60,000 bases of DNA from Cryptomeria japonica (taxonomy: Eukaryota > Streptophyta > Pinopsida > Cupressales > Cupressaceae), in assembly GCF_030272615.1 (NCBI RefSeq), contig NC_081406.1, positions 474,783,400 through 474,843,399 on the forward strand, given 5' to 3'. Below, piece by piece: positions 22,141-32,480 of this stretch. The position numbers were made by a program, and so were the translations under genes. Every line of letters begins with the position of its first letter. Within the stretch, counting starts at the first letter, position 1. Under the pieces are notes generated by a model, which worked only from the letters and a program-made list of their open reading frames with translations, had not been told where the DNA came from and did no database searches.

Positions 22141-24447
22141 ATGTCTGACGAGCCTGGATCACATAACACAACTACTTCTAAGCCTAGTGTTCATCCTCAT
22201 GGGAGTGAGAAGATGTCACATAGGTCTGCAAAAAATCCATAGGAGAGACATCAGCTCTACAATCAGACTGGTGAGGCACACCAACGTGCCTTAGATCATT
22301 TAAATATCAATTTGGAAAACATGCATGATCACACAAATAAACAAAGGGGTGAGACTATTAGACATGAGCTAGTTCATATGATTGACCTCGTTGAAAATTA
22401 TAATCCATATGACGAGGTCAACACAGAGGAATTCTATAGATCCATTTCATGCAGTGTACGTGGTACTATGAAATGGGACACGGTGAATGATAGGGTTTCC
22501 ACAGCTGATGTGAAAACCATGTTTCCTCATTATCAGGCCTTTGGTAGGGTGAAAGGCTATATGCCTACTAGGTGCACGGATGCACTAGTAGCACCATTTA
22601 TCTATCCTAGATGGTTTAGCCACTCATCATAGGTGGCCCCAAAAGGATGAGTTGCCCCTTTATTTCTGCAAACAATTATTTGTAGAGTTTCATTTATTGG
22701 ATGATGTTGATTACACCAATTTTATGAAACATGTTGGGCAAGGGAAGGGCAGATTTTTAGATAAGTTTAGACGACCAGGTGCACCCCCGCCCGCTAATAA
22801 ATGGGAATTGATTGGTCCAAACCTTGTGGTTCTTTCCAAGAGTACAGACCTAGCACATGCTGTAGATAGTGTGCCAGATGACACTCAATAGTCCATATTT
22901 TCTAGTATTGCTACTATAGCCACACAGGTGGATGAGATGACATCAGATTGGGTGGGTAGATATTTGTTCAGCTCTCATACTAGCATTCATGATGCATCAA
23001 CGAGTGATGATCCATATGTTCAAGTAGACATACCATCGTCGATGGATGCTCCATGCATGCATGGCATAGATCCTTTATGGTAGATGAGCGCATGCTTATC
23101 CAGTGATCTCTTGGATGCATATCAGGTCATTGCTATGGATCATGGGAGACCACTACAGGATGCCCCATCATTTGTTAGGCATGCACTTGGTAGACCGGGT
23201 GCATCTAGCCATGGTTGTGAGCATACAGATTCTCAGCCTACTACTACTGCACATCCTACTACCTCGCTAGCATACAACAGTTGGTTAGGATACACCTCCT
23301 CCTCCTATTTATACACCAGTTGATCGAGCCACAATACCTGATACTGAATTTTTGGGGATGTTCACTACCATGCTTATGGATCCAGACAATGAGGAGGATC
23401 ATGTTGCAATGGGCTCCTTGCATGATTCTGACATCAGAAGGATCAGACGAGCCTTGCATGCTGCAAGAGAGGTATGAATTATATCATATATAATTTACTA
23501 ATTTTAATTTAGATATTTTATTTAGCTACTTGATTGTACACATGATCTGCATAGATTAAATTAATTATATATATATATATACATTGGATTGTATTTTTTG
23601 AACTATATAGGGTATCACGTTAGGGTCGATGTATGGAGATTTGGATGTTGCCACTGACCCAGTTGTTCATCAGGAGACACAGGTATATATAAAGTTAAAT
23701 TTTTTTTTTGTTTTGTTTTAAAGTTCTATTTAAATGGATATCTAGGTGTTGATTAAATAATTTCTTTAGCGATTTAAATTATATATATATCCAACAAAAT
23801 GTGTGCATGTTGTCTAGGATGAGCGAGCTTTGCACAGGATGAGCCATTCATCTTGCAAATGTTCTAGAGTCCAACATGCGTGCAATGGAGGTGTTAGAGA
23901 CCTCGAGGTGTGTTTATATACAACCTTGTGTACATGTACATGTTCAAGTAGATTAGAATTAAATAATAATGAATGTTTAAATTTAATGTACATGTTCAAG
24001 TTCATGTGTAATTTATATTGCAGGCCCAAGGGGCGATGTTTGAGGATTTGCACATTGCCACCGACCCTGTTCATCATGAGACATAGGTACATACATTATA
24101 ACTTTAAATTAATTACATCTTAAATATTTAAGTTCTATTTTTAAAGGGCTAGTTTGCAAGTTACGAATATATGTGTACACATGTATATCTAACAAAATTT
24201 CAACATTGCAGGATGCACCACTATCACACAGGTTGAGCTCCTCATCACATACATGTCCTAGAATCCTGCATGCACATGGTGGTGATGTTAGAGACTCTTC
24301 ACAGGTATGTTTGTCTACGTACAAATGCTCATAATCTATGTTACTTAAAAAAATTACTTTAGTACATTCAAATTAAATGTTTAATGTATGATTTTATGCG
24401 TGCATACTCTATTGTAGGCGCATGGATTGGGACATGCTTCAGGATAG
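22141..24447 (+). pseudogene. Unrecognised transposon gene with duplicated phase-0 micro-exons
   Basis: From the ATG at 22141 (MSDEPGSHNTTT) coding-like sequence runs to 23471 with stops near 22240, 22632, 22889 and 23081 and at least two frame changes. It includes ENYNPYDEVNTEEFYRSIS, DVKTMFPHYQAFGRVKGYM, VGQGKGRFLDKFRRPGAPPP and a Pro/Asp-rich tail ending DIRRIRRALHAARE. Five short exons follow, each bounded by AG and GT and each a whole number of codons: 23611-23682, 23818-23907, 24024-24086, 24212-24304 and 24418-24447. The third resembles the first (DLDVATDP against DLHIATDP) and the fourth resembles the second (GGVRDLE against GGDVRDSS). The third ends in TAG. I do not recognise the family. 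It converges on the transposase-like gene and may be its accessory gene. Confidence 0.55.
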
Positions 24448-24486
24448 GGCCCCGAGTGACCCATTCTTTATATGTATATATATATA

Positions 24487-24487
<1 letters not shown>

Positions 24488-24548
<61 letters not shown>
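24488..24548. repeat. (TG)n microsatellite
   Basis: About 29 uninterrupted TG units just downstream of the plus-strand gene. Cys/Val-type translations here are artefacts. Confidence 0.98.
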
Positions 24549-24549
<1 letters not shown>

Positions 24550-24989
24550 ACATTTTATAGACATTTTATATATTTGTACAAGTGTACTAGACATTTCATA
24601 GATGTGTATTGTACACATTTCATATGCGTATGTGTACTAGATATTTATTTTCCATATTTCATGTGTGTGTGTATGTGTTAGATAGATGTACACTTCATAG
24701 ACATATATGTGTATGTGTTAGATAGATCTACATTTCATACTACTTTGCACGTTTATATATAGATAGATTACATTTTTGAAAGTTAAGTGTTTAAATGATA
24801 GAATGTCTAAGTCATTTGAATTTAGTTAAGTGTTCCAGTTAATTGTACATGTGTATGTGAAAGTTAAGTGTTTATGTCTATTTTAACTTTGTTCATTGTT
24901 AAAGAAATTTAGTCATTAAAATTTAATTTAGTTGTTCATTTTAGTTAAGTGTTTATGTACATATTTAATGAACTTACTTCAAAAATTTA
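24549..24989. other. AT-rich spacer, no gene seen
   Basis: ATTTCATAGAT, TGTGTATGTG and AAGTTAAGTGTTTA words recur loosely. No coding signal. Confidence 0.4.
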
Positions 24990-26030
24990 ATATCCCCTTA
25001 AATCCCCTTAAGACCACTTAGGACACCTTAGGACAACATAATTAGATGAATCCAAACAACATAATTAAATGAAACAATATATGTGTAAATATAAATGAAA
25101 TGAATGTACATAGATGAATAAAACAAATCCATGCATGTGTAAAAATATAAAAGAATCATTCCTCTTAAATCCCCTTAAGGCCACTTAGAACACCTTAGGA
25201 CAACATAATTAGATGAATCCAAACAACATAATTAAATGAAACAATATATGTGTTTAAATATAAATGAAATGAATGTACGTAGATGAATAAAATAAATCCA
25301 TGCATGTGTAAAAATATAAAAGAATCAATCCCCTTAAATCCCCTTAAGACCACTCAGAACACCTTAGGACAACATAATTAGATGATTCCAAATAAAATAA
25401 TTAAATGAAACAATATATGTGTAAATATAAATGAAATGAATGTACATAGATGAATAAAATGAATCCATGCATGTGTAAAAATATAAAAGAATCAATCCCC
25501 TTAAATACCCCCTTAAATCCCCTTAAGACCACTTAGAACACCTTAGGACAACATAATTAGATGAATCCAAACAACATAATTAAATGAAACAATATATGTG
25601 TAAATATAAATGAAATGAATGTACATAGATGAATAAAACGAATCCATGCATGTGTAAAAATATAAAAGAATCAATCCCCTTAAATACCCCCTTAAACCCC
25701 CTTAAGACCACTTAAAACACCTTAGGACAACATAATTATATGAATCCAAACAACATAATTAAATGAAACAATATATGTGTAAATATAAATGAAATGAATG
25801 TACATAGATTAATAAAACGAATCCATGCATGTGTAAAAATATAAAAGAATCAATGACACAAATATCCCCCTAAATGCCCTTAAGACCACTTAAAACACCT
25901 TAGGTCAACATAATTAGATGAATCCAAACAACCTAATTAAATGGAAAAATATGTGTAAATATAAATGAAATGAATACATAGATGAATAAAACATGTAAAA
26001 TCAACATATAAAACGTAAAATAAATGCATC
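24990..26030. repeat. Six-copy tandem repeat of 167-179 bp
   Basis: CCCCTTAARACCACTTAG recurs near 25007, 25174, 25343, 25522, 25701 and 25879. Each copy carries CACCTTAGGACAACATAATTAG, AATATATGTGTAAATATAAATG and CATGCATGTGTAAAAATA. Copies are very alike except for a 10-bp CTTAAATACC-type expansion in later ones. The CCTTAGGAC and CTTAAGACCACTTA words echo the 138-bp satellite, suggesting shared origin. It lies in the intergenic space between the two convergent genes. Confidence 0.95.
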
Positions 26031-26160
26031 AACAAAACTAAATTTCCACAAGTTATCCAAATTGCTACACATGTCTAGAAATATCTAAATATATATATGA
26101 GTTTATCAAAATACTTGACCTATCTAATATATTTTACTTGTTCAAACATGACAAGTGAAC

Positions 26161-27087
26161 TTAAAGCTTGTGGTACATATAATCTAGATCCTCCCTATCT
26201 TTTATAATTTCTAAAAAATATTCATGATCTTCAATAGGCAACCTCCACTTTTGGTTGCCATGTCCTCTTTTTGGAAATGTCTCCAACTGCAATCTTGTCG
26301 CTATTACTAAGTGACTATAGTGTAGAAATTTTTGGCCAGGCATATAATCAATGAATGTTACACCATTTGTATCTATCTTTATTTGTTGATAATAGGTGCC
26401 TTCAACAACAACTGAATCAGTGGGATATTGTTGCCCATCATCATCATTGACTGATTCCAATAACTTGCATTTTGGTTGTGTGCATCTCTGTAGATAATGA
26501 TCTACACTTTCAGTATTGTCAGGATCAACAATCACTACAAAAATATCACCTGTAAAAATAGACCGTGCATGTATATATTACAAGCAATATTAGTTCATTA
26601 CACATTTTTAAATGAATAAAGAATTTAGAAATTTGTACATGTACATATATGTAATTTACAAACTATGCATGCACGCACCTGTAACAACTAAATCAGAAAC
26701 ACGCTCATAATCAACTGAATATAGAGGATCATGAATATCAATAATGTCACTATCTTCGTAAGGAGGCATTGTGATAAAATATTTCATATCCCATTGCAAA
26801 ATATATCCATTAACAATATTTTGACAATGAGTATCTCTGTTGTTCACAATGCAATCAACACAAAAGCATGATTTTCCTCTTGCAAGAATAACACAAGGCT
26901 TGCTAAATCTCATAGTCATGACTTGATGAAACTTCTAATACCATTAATTGATTGACAATTATAAGGATTTGATCGATCAATATCTGATAATACATACAAA
27001 AATTATTTAGTCAATTTTAATTCATTTCACACACATATATATACACTTGAATTTTAAAATAATTCAAGAACACCAAGAATGTTTAAG

Positions 27088-27128
<41 letters not shown>

Positions 27129-27266
27129 AACTTCCCAAAAATAATGCTTGTTGTAAGTTGTATCATGACTAGCAAAATGATTTTTGCACCATTCAATAAT
27201 ATCATTAGAATTACGTATGGTGTTACTTGTACAAAAACTCTTTCTTTAGAAAATTGGACAACCCAC

Positions 27267-27305
<39 letters not shown>

Positions 27306-29302
27306 TCTATGAAGATAATTTACCTGCAAGTTCATGTTGGTGAAGTGCACGCTTCACACATGCTCTTGCTCCATCATGCTATCCTTTTCCATGTCCACTC
27401 TCAAAAGGAGTTCCACAAAAACTTTATGCTATGTTGAGCATGTTGTAGGGATAACGAGTTAAAAGCTTTTGCAGACTTAAATTACCCTAACATGAATAAC
27501 ATATATATTAAATATATATATATTTAAACTTTTGACCTATTATATACAATCAAATCATATATATATATATTAAACAACTTAAATAATCAATTTCAAATCT
27601 GATGTACTTACCGACACATCCAATTGTCCAAATCCAATGTTGTGTACATTCTATCCCACAATCTTTAATATCTTCAAAAAACATTCCAAAACAATGTGCT
27701 ACATAGCTCCTATCATGACACGTATCGTCACTGATATAGAAATGGACCTCCTTGATGATAATGCATTCATTTTCAGTACTCTCTATACCATCCACATGAA
27801 ATTGTGCATGTCTATAGAAAACTTGTACAAATATTGCAACTTCATCAAAATGATAATATTGATTTCAATTTCTATGTGAGGACTAAATGTATAGTTCTCG
27901 GAGAAATCTACAATTGAAAGAATACAACCTGGTGGAAAACAATTCTTTGAATCATGAAACTCTTTAGCCTGCCATCTTGCACCATGACAATGTTGGATAT
28001 GTGGATATATCATATTATGAAATCTATCTATAAACTGAATGTAGGGCAATTCACTCTCTTTCAACATAATTTTTTTGGATTCAGTTCCTGACTTACTTTG
28101 GTATGTCTCATATTCAAATCTCTTCCATATAACTAGTGCATGAATATCAATATTCTCAGTTTACAACACAAACTTACTAAAAAATCTACAATCATTGCAT
28201 TCACCTTTTATACATTGTATTTTGAACTCATCGGAATCTTCTAATTTATCACATAAAATAGACTTCACAAATTGTATTGTACTTGTAGGAATGACTAGAT
28301 TTGGATTAATTGTTGCCATTAACTTCTTATATGATTGCAAGTGTAGATGAAATTCAACATGATTTCGACAACAACAAGTTTCATGTACCTTATTTATGCA
28401 TACAAAGCAAGGAGGAAATCTCTCAAACATCCTTTGGCAAATCTTTACATCTGAAAATTCTTGCTTGAATGCTTCAAACAATTCACTTTGTGTTGTATCT
28501 AAGAAATGTTTTGGATGTGTAATCTTTTTACCATCTTCATCTATCATCTATATAGTATCCCTTCTATTGGAAGAAACACGAGATTGGTTGGTCCAATAAT
28601 CAATGACTTGTCTTTTTACATCTTTAGAAATTCCATCTTTTCTAGGAACCCTACAGATATTTACCCAATTCTTTTCGATGTTTTCATCCAACATATTTCT
28701 CTTCCTAATGTATCTTTGAACGGTTCTTCTAGATACATTCATTAATTGAGAAATTGTATTAACTTGTTTTTTACGAGTCAATTCCTTACTAATAATCATA
28801 GTCATCAATGCTCTACGTGCAACACTTAAATCAACACCTTGACTTGTGTTCTCAATACAATTCAATTTTTCTTGTAAATTTTCAATTATAGTTTCTTTTA
28901 CTAATGTATCACTAGAACTTTTCTTATTACCAACACCCAACAAGTCCAAAACAAGTTCCATTTCCCTTTTCCTAAATAACTTAGCAAATAATTGTGCTCT
29001 TCCAACTATTGACTTATTTTTAAAATAATCATCCCACAAATTCTTACAATGCAATTTTAATGTGCTTTCAAGTATCATATCTTTAGATGGAATTTCATTG
29101 AAAAGGATATCTTCATCCATTTCCATCAAATTTTTCATACCAGGAAAAAAAATTCATCTCGTACCTGAGTAGATGTTTCTTGAACATCATCAGGTTGATC
29201 TTGAACAACAACAGATTGTTGTTGACTACATTTTGCATGACCTTTCATCTTATCGTCCCTTTTATGATCATACAACCTTGATCTAGTCCTCTTATTGCCC
29301 AT
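26161..29302 (-). pseudogene. Transposase-like gene, HTH plus putative DDE core, about five exons
   Basis: Reading right to left, the ATG at 29302 gives a basic start (MGNKRTRSRLYDHKRDDKMK). An 8-T run near 29146 shifts the frame into that of 29138-28548. Exon 1 runs to about 27612; a helix-turn-helix (SQLMNVSRRTVQRYIRKRN), Cys-rich KVHETCCCRNHVEFHL and CNDCRFF, then LSIVDFSENY and FYISDDTCHDRSYVAHCF follow. Exon 2 (27486-27324) has GTPFESGHGKG and HDGARACVKRAL. Exon 3 (about 27243-27125) has NDIIEWCKNHFASHDTTYN. Exon 4 (26983-26679) has a Cys pair, CFCVDC. Exon 5 (26549-26161) has VDHYLQRCTQPKC and FLHYSHLVIATRLQLETFPK. The exon 4/5 join keeps frame. TAG at 28548, TAA at 28161, TAG near 27380 and frameshifts near 27860 and 26942 disable it. 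I recall this motif order from uncharacterised transposase-like proteins; the superfamily is not assigned. Confidence 0.7.
27090..27304. repeat. Two (AT)n tracts in introns of the transposase-like gene
   Basis: AT dinucleotide runs at about 27092-27121 and 27270-27302 flank exon 3 and fall within the two introns. Confidence 0.9.
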
Positions 29303-30987
29303 TGCAAAAAATATTTAGATCTTCAAAATTTTGTGCTTTGAACCTAAAAACAACACATGCAAATATGCATATCTTCAAAATTTAGTGCTTTGAACTAAAA
29401 AGGTTATATATCTAATAAATTTTCGTCGGTTCTTAACAAAAAAAATGTAATTACTGAAATGTATAAATAATTTTGCATTCTTAAACTTAACATGTGTAAA
29501 TTTCATCCATTTAGATCATTTGACTTGAAGTCCAATTTTTATAATTTAGAAAATGAAAAAATAAGGCTCAAGAAATTTAGGAGCATTGATAAAAAGTAAG
29601 AAATTTTAAGTATACTTCAATTAGATACATTTGACTATATGCAATGTACATATGAACGTGATTTAATAACATTTATTGCTTTGAATCACTTAGCTAATAT
29701 ATATAGAGAATTTGAGTCAAGTATTAGGAAATAAAATATAATATAATTTTCAGTACTAAATAGTGTTGGATATATGGCCAAGAAATGGTTATCGTCATAT
29801 CGTCGTGACTAAAGAATATGGTTAATTTAAACAATATTTAATTTCCAAAAAAACATCTAATATTGTAAATTAAGCATGATTGAAAAAATAATTTCAAATA
29901 ACCTACTTGGAAAGGGTAGATGCCTTCCGAAAAAAAAATCAAAATCTTTGCCCCTTTACAAAATTAGAAATACTCACCCCTTTATAATCTTCCTACTCGC
30001 TCCAAAATGCCACTTTATTTGAAAAAAAAAAGGATTGTTTGCAAAAATAACTCTTATTATTTTCGCACTTGATTGATTTAGTTTTTTTAATGCAAAAAAT
30101 AATTCTTTTTTATATGTGGTTCAAGCGACCGTTCGCTTGTATGAGCAGTCGCGTCGACCCTCATAGTTCTGGCCGGAACTATTTTTGAATTGTTCAGGCC
30201 AAAATGTTTCCGGCCGGAAAGGCTTATGTGGAATGCCAAGTGGCAGCCACATCAACAAAAATGATGATTTTCTCAAACTTGTCACTTCAACAACAAAATT
30301 CAATAGGTAAATTAAACTTATTAAAAAAATTAAAAATACACTTTTTTAGAGATCGAAGTCACGATTATACTCATATAATTTTTTTAATGTTTTGATTACA
30401 TTTAATATATAAAAAATTAAAAATACTACAACTAGGTATTCTTTTGTTTGATACGAGTCTGCTTTGAAAAACAAAAAAAAATATCAATCACTTCAAAAAA
30501 AATTGAAAAAAATATGGTTCACTAGAAGAGAGAGTCTTCTCCAAAAGGGTATTTTTAGTTTTTGGATTATCATAAATTGAATAGACAAATTGTGGTGGGA
30601 GACAAAAACTGTCAAATTTTGGTGTATTCGACTTCCAAATGCTATTACAAAGAAAATATACATCAATTTTTTTTTTTCATGCACTATATAAATATGTGAT
30701 CTATAACTGATATCAAAATGAGAAAAAATAATTTGATTTACATTTACTTTTGAGGTGGGAACCAAACCCCCTGTTTTTCAGTGTTTTTTAGAAATAAAAA
30801 AATGGACTTTAAAGCTAAAAAAAACATATAAATTATTGACAAAAAAATTTCAAAAAATAGTAGACTTAAACTTTAACAAATTTTACACATTTCATCAGTT
30901 TACATCATCTTCAAATTCAAAATGCAAATGACACTTTTATGGCGACGAAATTGAACAATTATTGTTGTGTTAGCCTTTTCCTTTGTA
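29303..30987. other. AT-rich right part of the transposon, no gene seen
   Basis: A 1.7-kb stretch upstream of the transposase-like gene, rich in A and T homopolymers. A GC-richer island at 30118-30245 includes the near-palindrome AGTTCTGGCCGGAACT and CCGGCCGGAA. The promoter of the minus-strand gene should lie here, but I cannot point to it. Confidence 0.45.
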
Positions 30988-31017
30988 AAAGTATCACACA
31001 GGTTTGTAATTTTACCC
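30988..31017 (-). repeat. Right terminal inverted repeat of the 16.2-kb transposon
   Basis: Its complement begins GGGTAAAATTACAAACC and matches the left TIR at 22 of 30 positions. TTAT of the target duplication follows directly at 31018. Confidence 0.82.
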
Positions 31018-31485
31018 TTATTGTAAAGCTTTAACAGGCTTGGCTCCTAACAGGGCAAACTTCAAAAGAGTTCAGATAGCTATCCTTGTGAGTCTCATCT
31101 CACTGTGGTTTTTACCTTTTTGGGTTTTCCACGTATAAACATTTGTGTCAAATGGTGAATGCTTTTGTGGTTGTGATCTTATTTGTTGATTTGATTAACT
31201 TCTGATAAGGCATGATAAGTAGAAGCATTGAAAGATGAATATGTTGGGTTATGATTAAGCATTGTTGATGTTTACAAGATTGAATTTGTTTACTGTTAAG
31301 TTGTCATAATAGTTAAACCGGTTGATGTTAAGTATTCTTTTGAATATTGATCTTGACTGAGATATGTTTACTTTGTTTAATTGAGTTTGAGTTTGGGAAC
31401 TTTGTATCAGTTTTTCAATAGACCGATTCACCCCCCCCCCCCTCTCAGTATTCTACCAGATACTTACTCTTTCATCATACCATCA
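31018..31485 (+). repeat. 5' LTR of Copia-1, right part
   Basis: It matches 36860-37328 of the 3' LTR, from TTATTGTAAAGCTTTAA to the end ATACCATCA. It contains GTGAGTCTCATCTCAC and a run of about 13 C at 31430-31442, followed by TCTCAGTATTC. Confidence 0.92.
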
Positions 31486-31502
31486 ATTGGTATGAGAGCA
31501 TC
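31486..31502 (+). promoter_or_regulatory. Primer-binding site of Copia-1 (initiator Met tRNA type)
   Basis: Immediately after the LTR, ATTGGTATGAGAGCATC resembles the TGGTATCAGAGC complement of the plant initiator methionine tRNA 3' end, with one change within the core. Confidence 0.7.
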
Positions 31503-31556
31503 TCAGGTCCTCTTAATCTAAAAGCCTAACAGCTTGAGGAAAAGATCTTGTAGATC

Positions 31557-32480
31557 ATGATGAAGAAAGAAGGCCCGAAGTTCAATAAAGATAACTATAG
31601 AATATGGAGTGACAGAATGAAGATTTACATTAAGAGTCTTGGTAGTCAGTATTGGGATCATATAGAAAATAAGTATACTACACCTACTAGACCCCTGACT
31701 GATGATCAAAAGAAAGAACAACAAGAAAATCACCAAGCATTAGAGGCTATTATCAATTCCCTATCTGATGCTAAATATGTAGATGTTCATGGTCTTGAAA
31801 CTGCATATGAAGTATGGAAGAAATTAGAAGAGATTTATAGTGGTGATGAACATGTTAAGATTGTCAAAGAGGAGATTTTAAGAGGAAAATTTGATGACAT
31901 GAGAATGTCCGAAGGTGAGAATATCCAACAATATGGTCAAAGGATTAAAGAGATAGTTGGTGAGATAAAGAGTGCAGGAGGGAAAGTGGAAGATGCCATA
32001 GTAATCAGTAAGGTACTGAGAACCCTGCTACCGGTCTATGCTATCAGAGTTGCAGCTATTTAGGAGCTGAAATCCATTGACAAGACAAAGGTAACTCTTG
32101 ACTCTATTATTGGCAAACTCACTGCTTTTGAACTAAATGGCTATGATGGTAGTGTACAGAAATCAAAATCTACATTCAGAGCTTTTGTCTCTAACCCATC
32201 TGTGAGAAGAAGTAGATATACCGGCCATAGCTATGAATCTAGATCCAGCAGAGATGTTGAAGATGAAGACAACTTAGTGGAACTTGAAGCATTGTGGCAA
32301 AACAACTGCCTAGAGGCACTGGTAAATATAGATGTAAGCTACCTTTAAAATGTTTTGCTTGCAACAAGATTGGTCATATAGTAGCAAATTGACCTAATGG
32401 TGAAAATGAATACAAGAGATACAAATTTAAGAAGTATAAGGGTAAAGGCAAGAGAGATTGTCTTGTAGGTATTGACAGTG
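31557..32480 (+). pseudogene. gag: Copia-1 gag, broken
   Basis: The ATG at 31557 begins a frame open for 168 codons (KFNKDNYRIWSDRMKIYIKS, AYEVWKKLEEIYSGDEHVK), the copia gag (UBN2-type) core. TAG at 32061 interrupts it; the frame resumes, then shifts near 32300. The zinc knuckle reads CFACNKIGHIVAN followed by TGA, so its last Cys codon is a stop. A basic segment (YKRYKFKKYKGKGKR) follows. Gag would form the particle. Together these lesions make it non-functional. Confidence 0.85.

Larger units (their letters stand above)
14818..31017 (-). mobile_element. 16.2-kb TIR DNA transposon with satellite cargo and two convergent genes
   Basis: The left end starts GGGTGATTGTACAGATCTGT; the reverse complement of the right end starts GGGTAAAATTACAAACCTGT. 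Over 30 positions 22 are identical. TTAT at 14814-14817 is repeated at 31018-31021, and the undisturbed 3' LTR of Copia-1 has a single TTAT at the same point (36860-36863). The preceding base allows CTTAT as a 5-bp alternative. Contents in order: CATA-type microsatellite, long palindrome, 138-bp satellite, foldback, plus-strand gene (22141-24447), six-copy tandem repeat, minus-strand transposase-like gene (26161-29302), AT-rich right end. The TSD and the protein do not let me assign a known superfamily with confidence. The strand given is that of the transposase-like gene. Confidence 0.85.

Noticed and set aside
22141-24447. Host gene interpretation of the plus-strand frames
   Set aside because: It lies inside the TIR-bounded element, carries stops, and its exons are duplicated; an element gene is the simpler reading.
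24368-24681. Cys-Val and His-Thr repeat proteins around the TG tract
   Set aside because: They are read-through of a (TG)n microsatellite.
14818-31017. Assigning the transposon to PIF/Harbinger from its GGG start and TTA-containing duplication
   Set aside because: Aligning the TIRs requires a 4-bp TTAT (or 5-bp CTTAT) duplication, and the encoded protein lacks the Harbinger domain pair I would expect.
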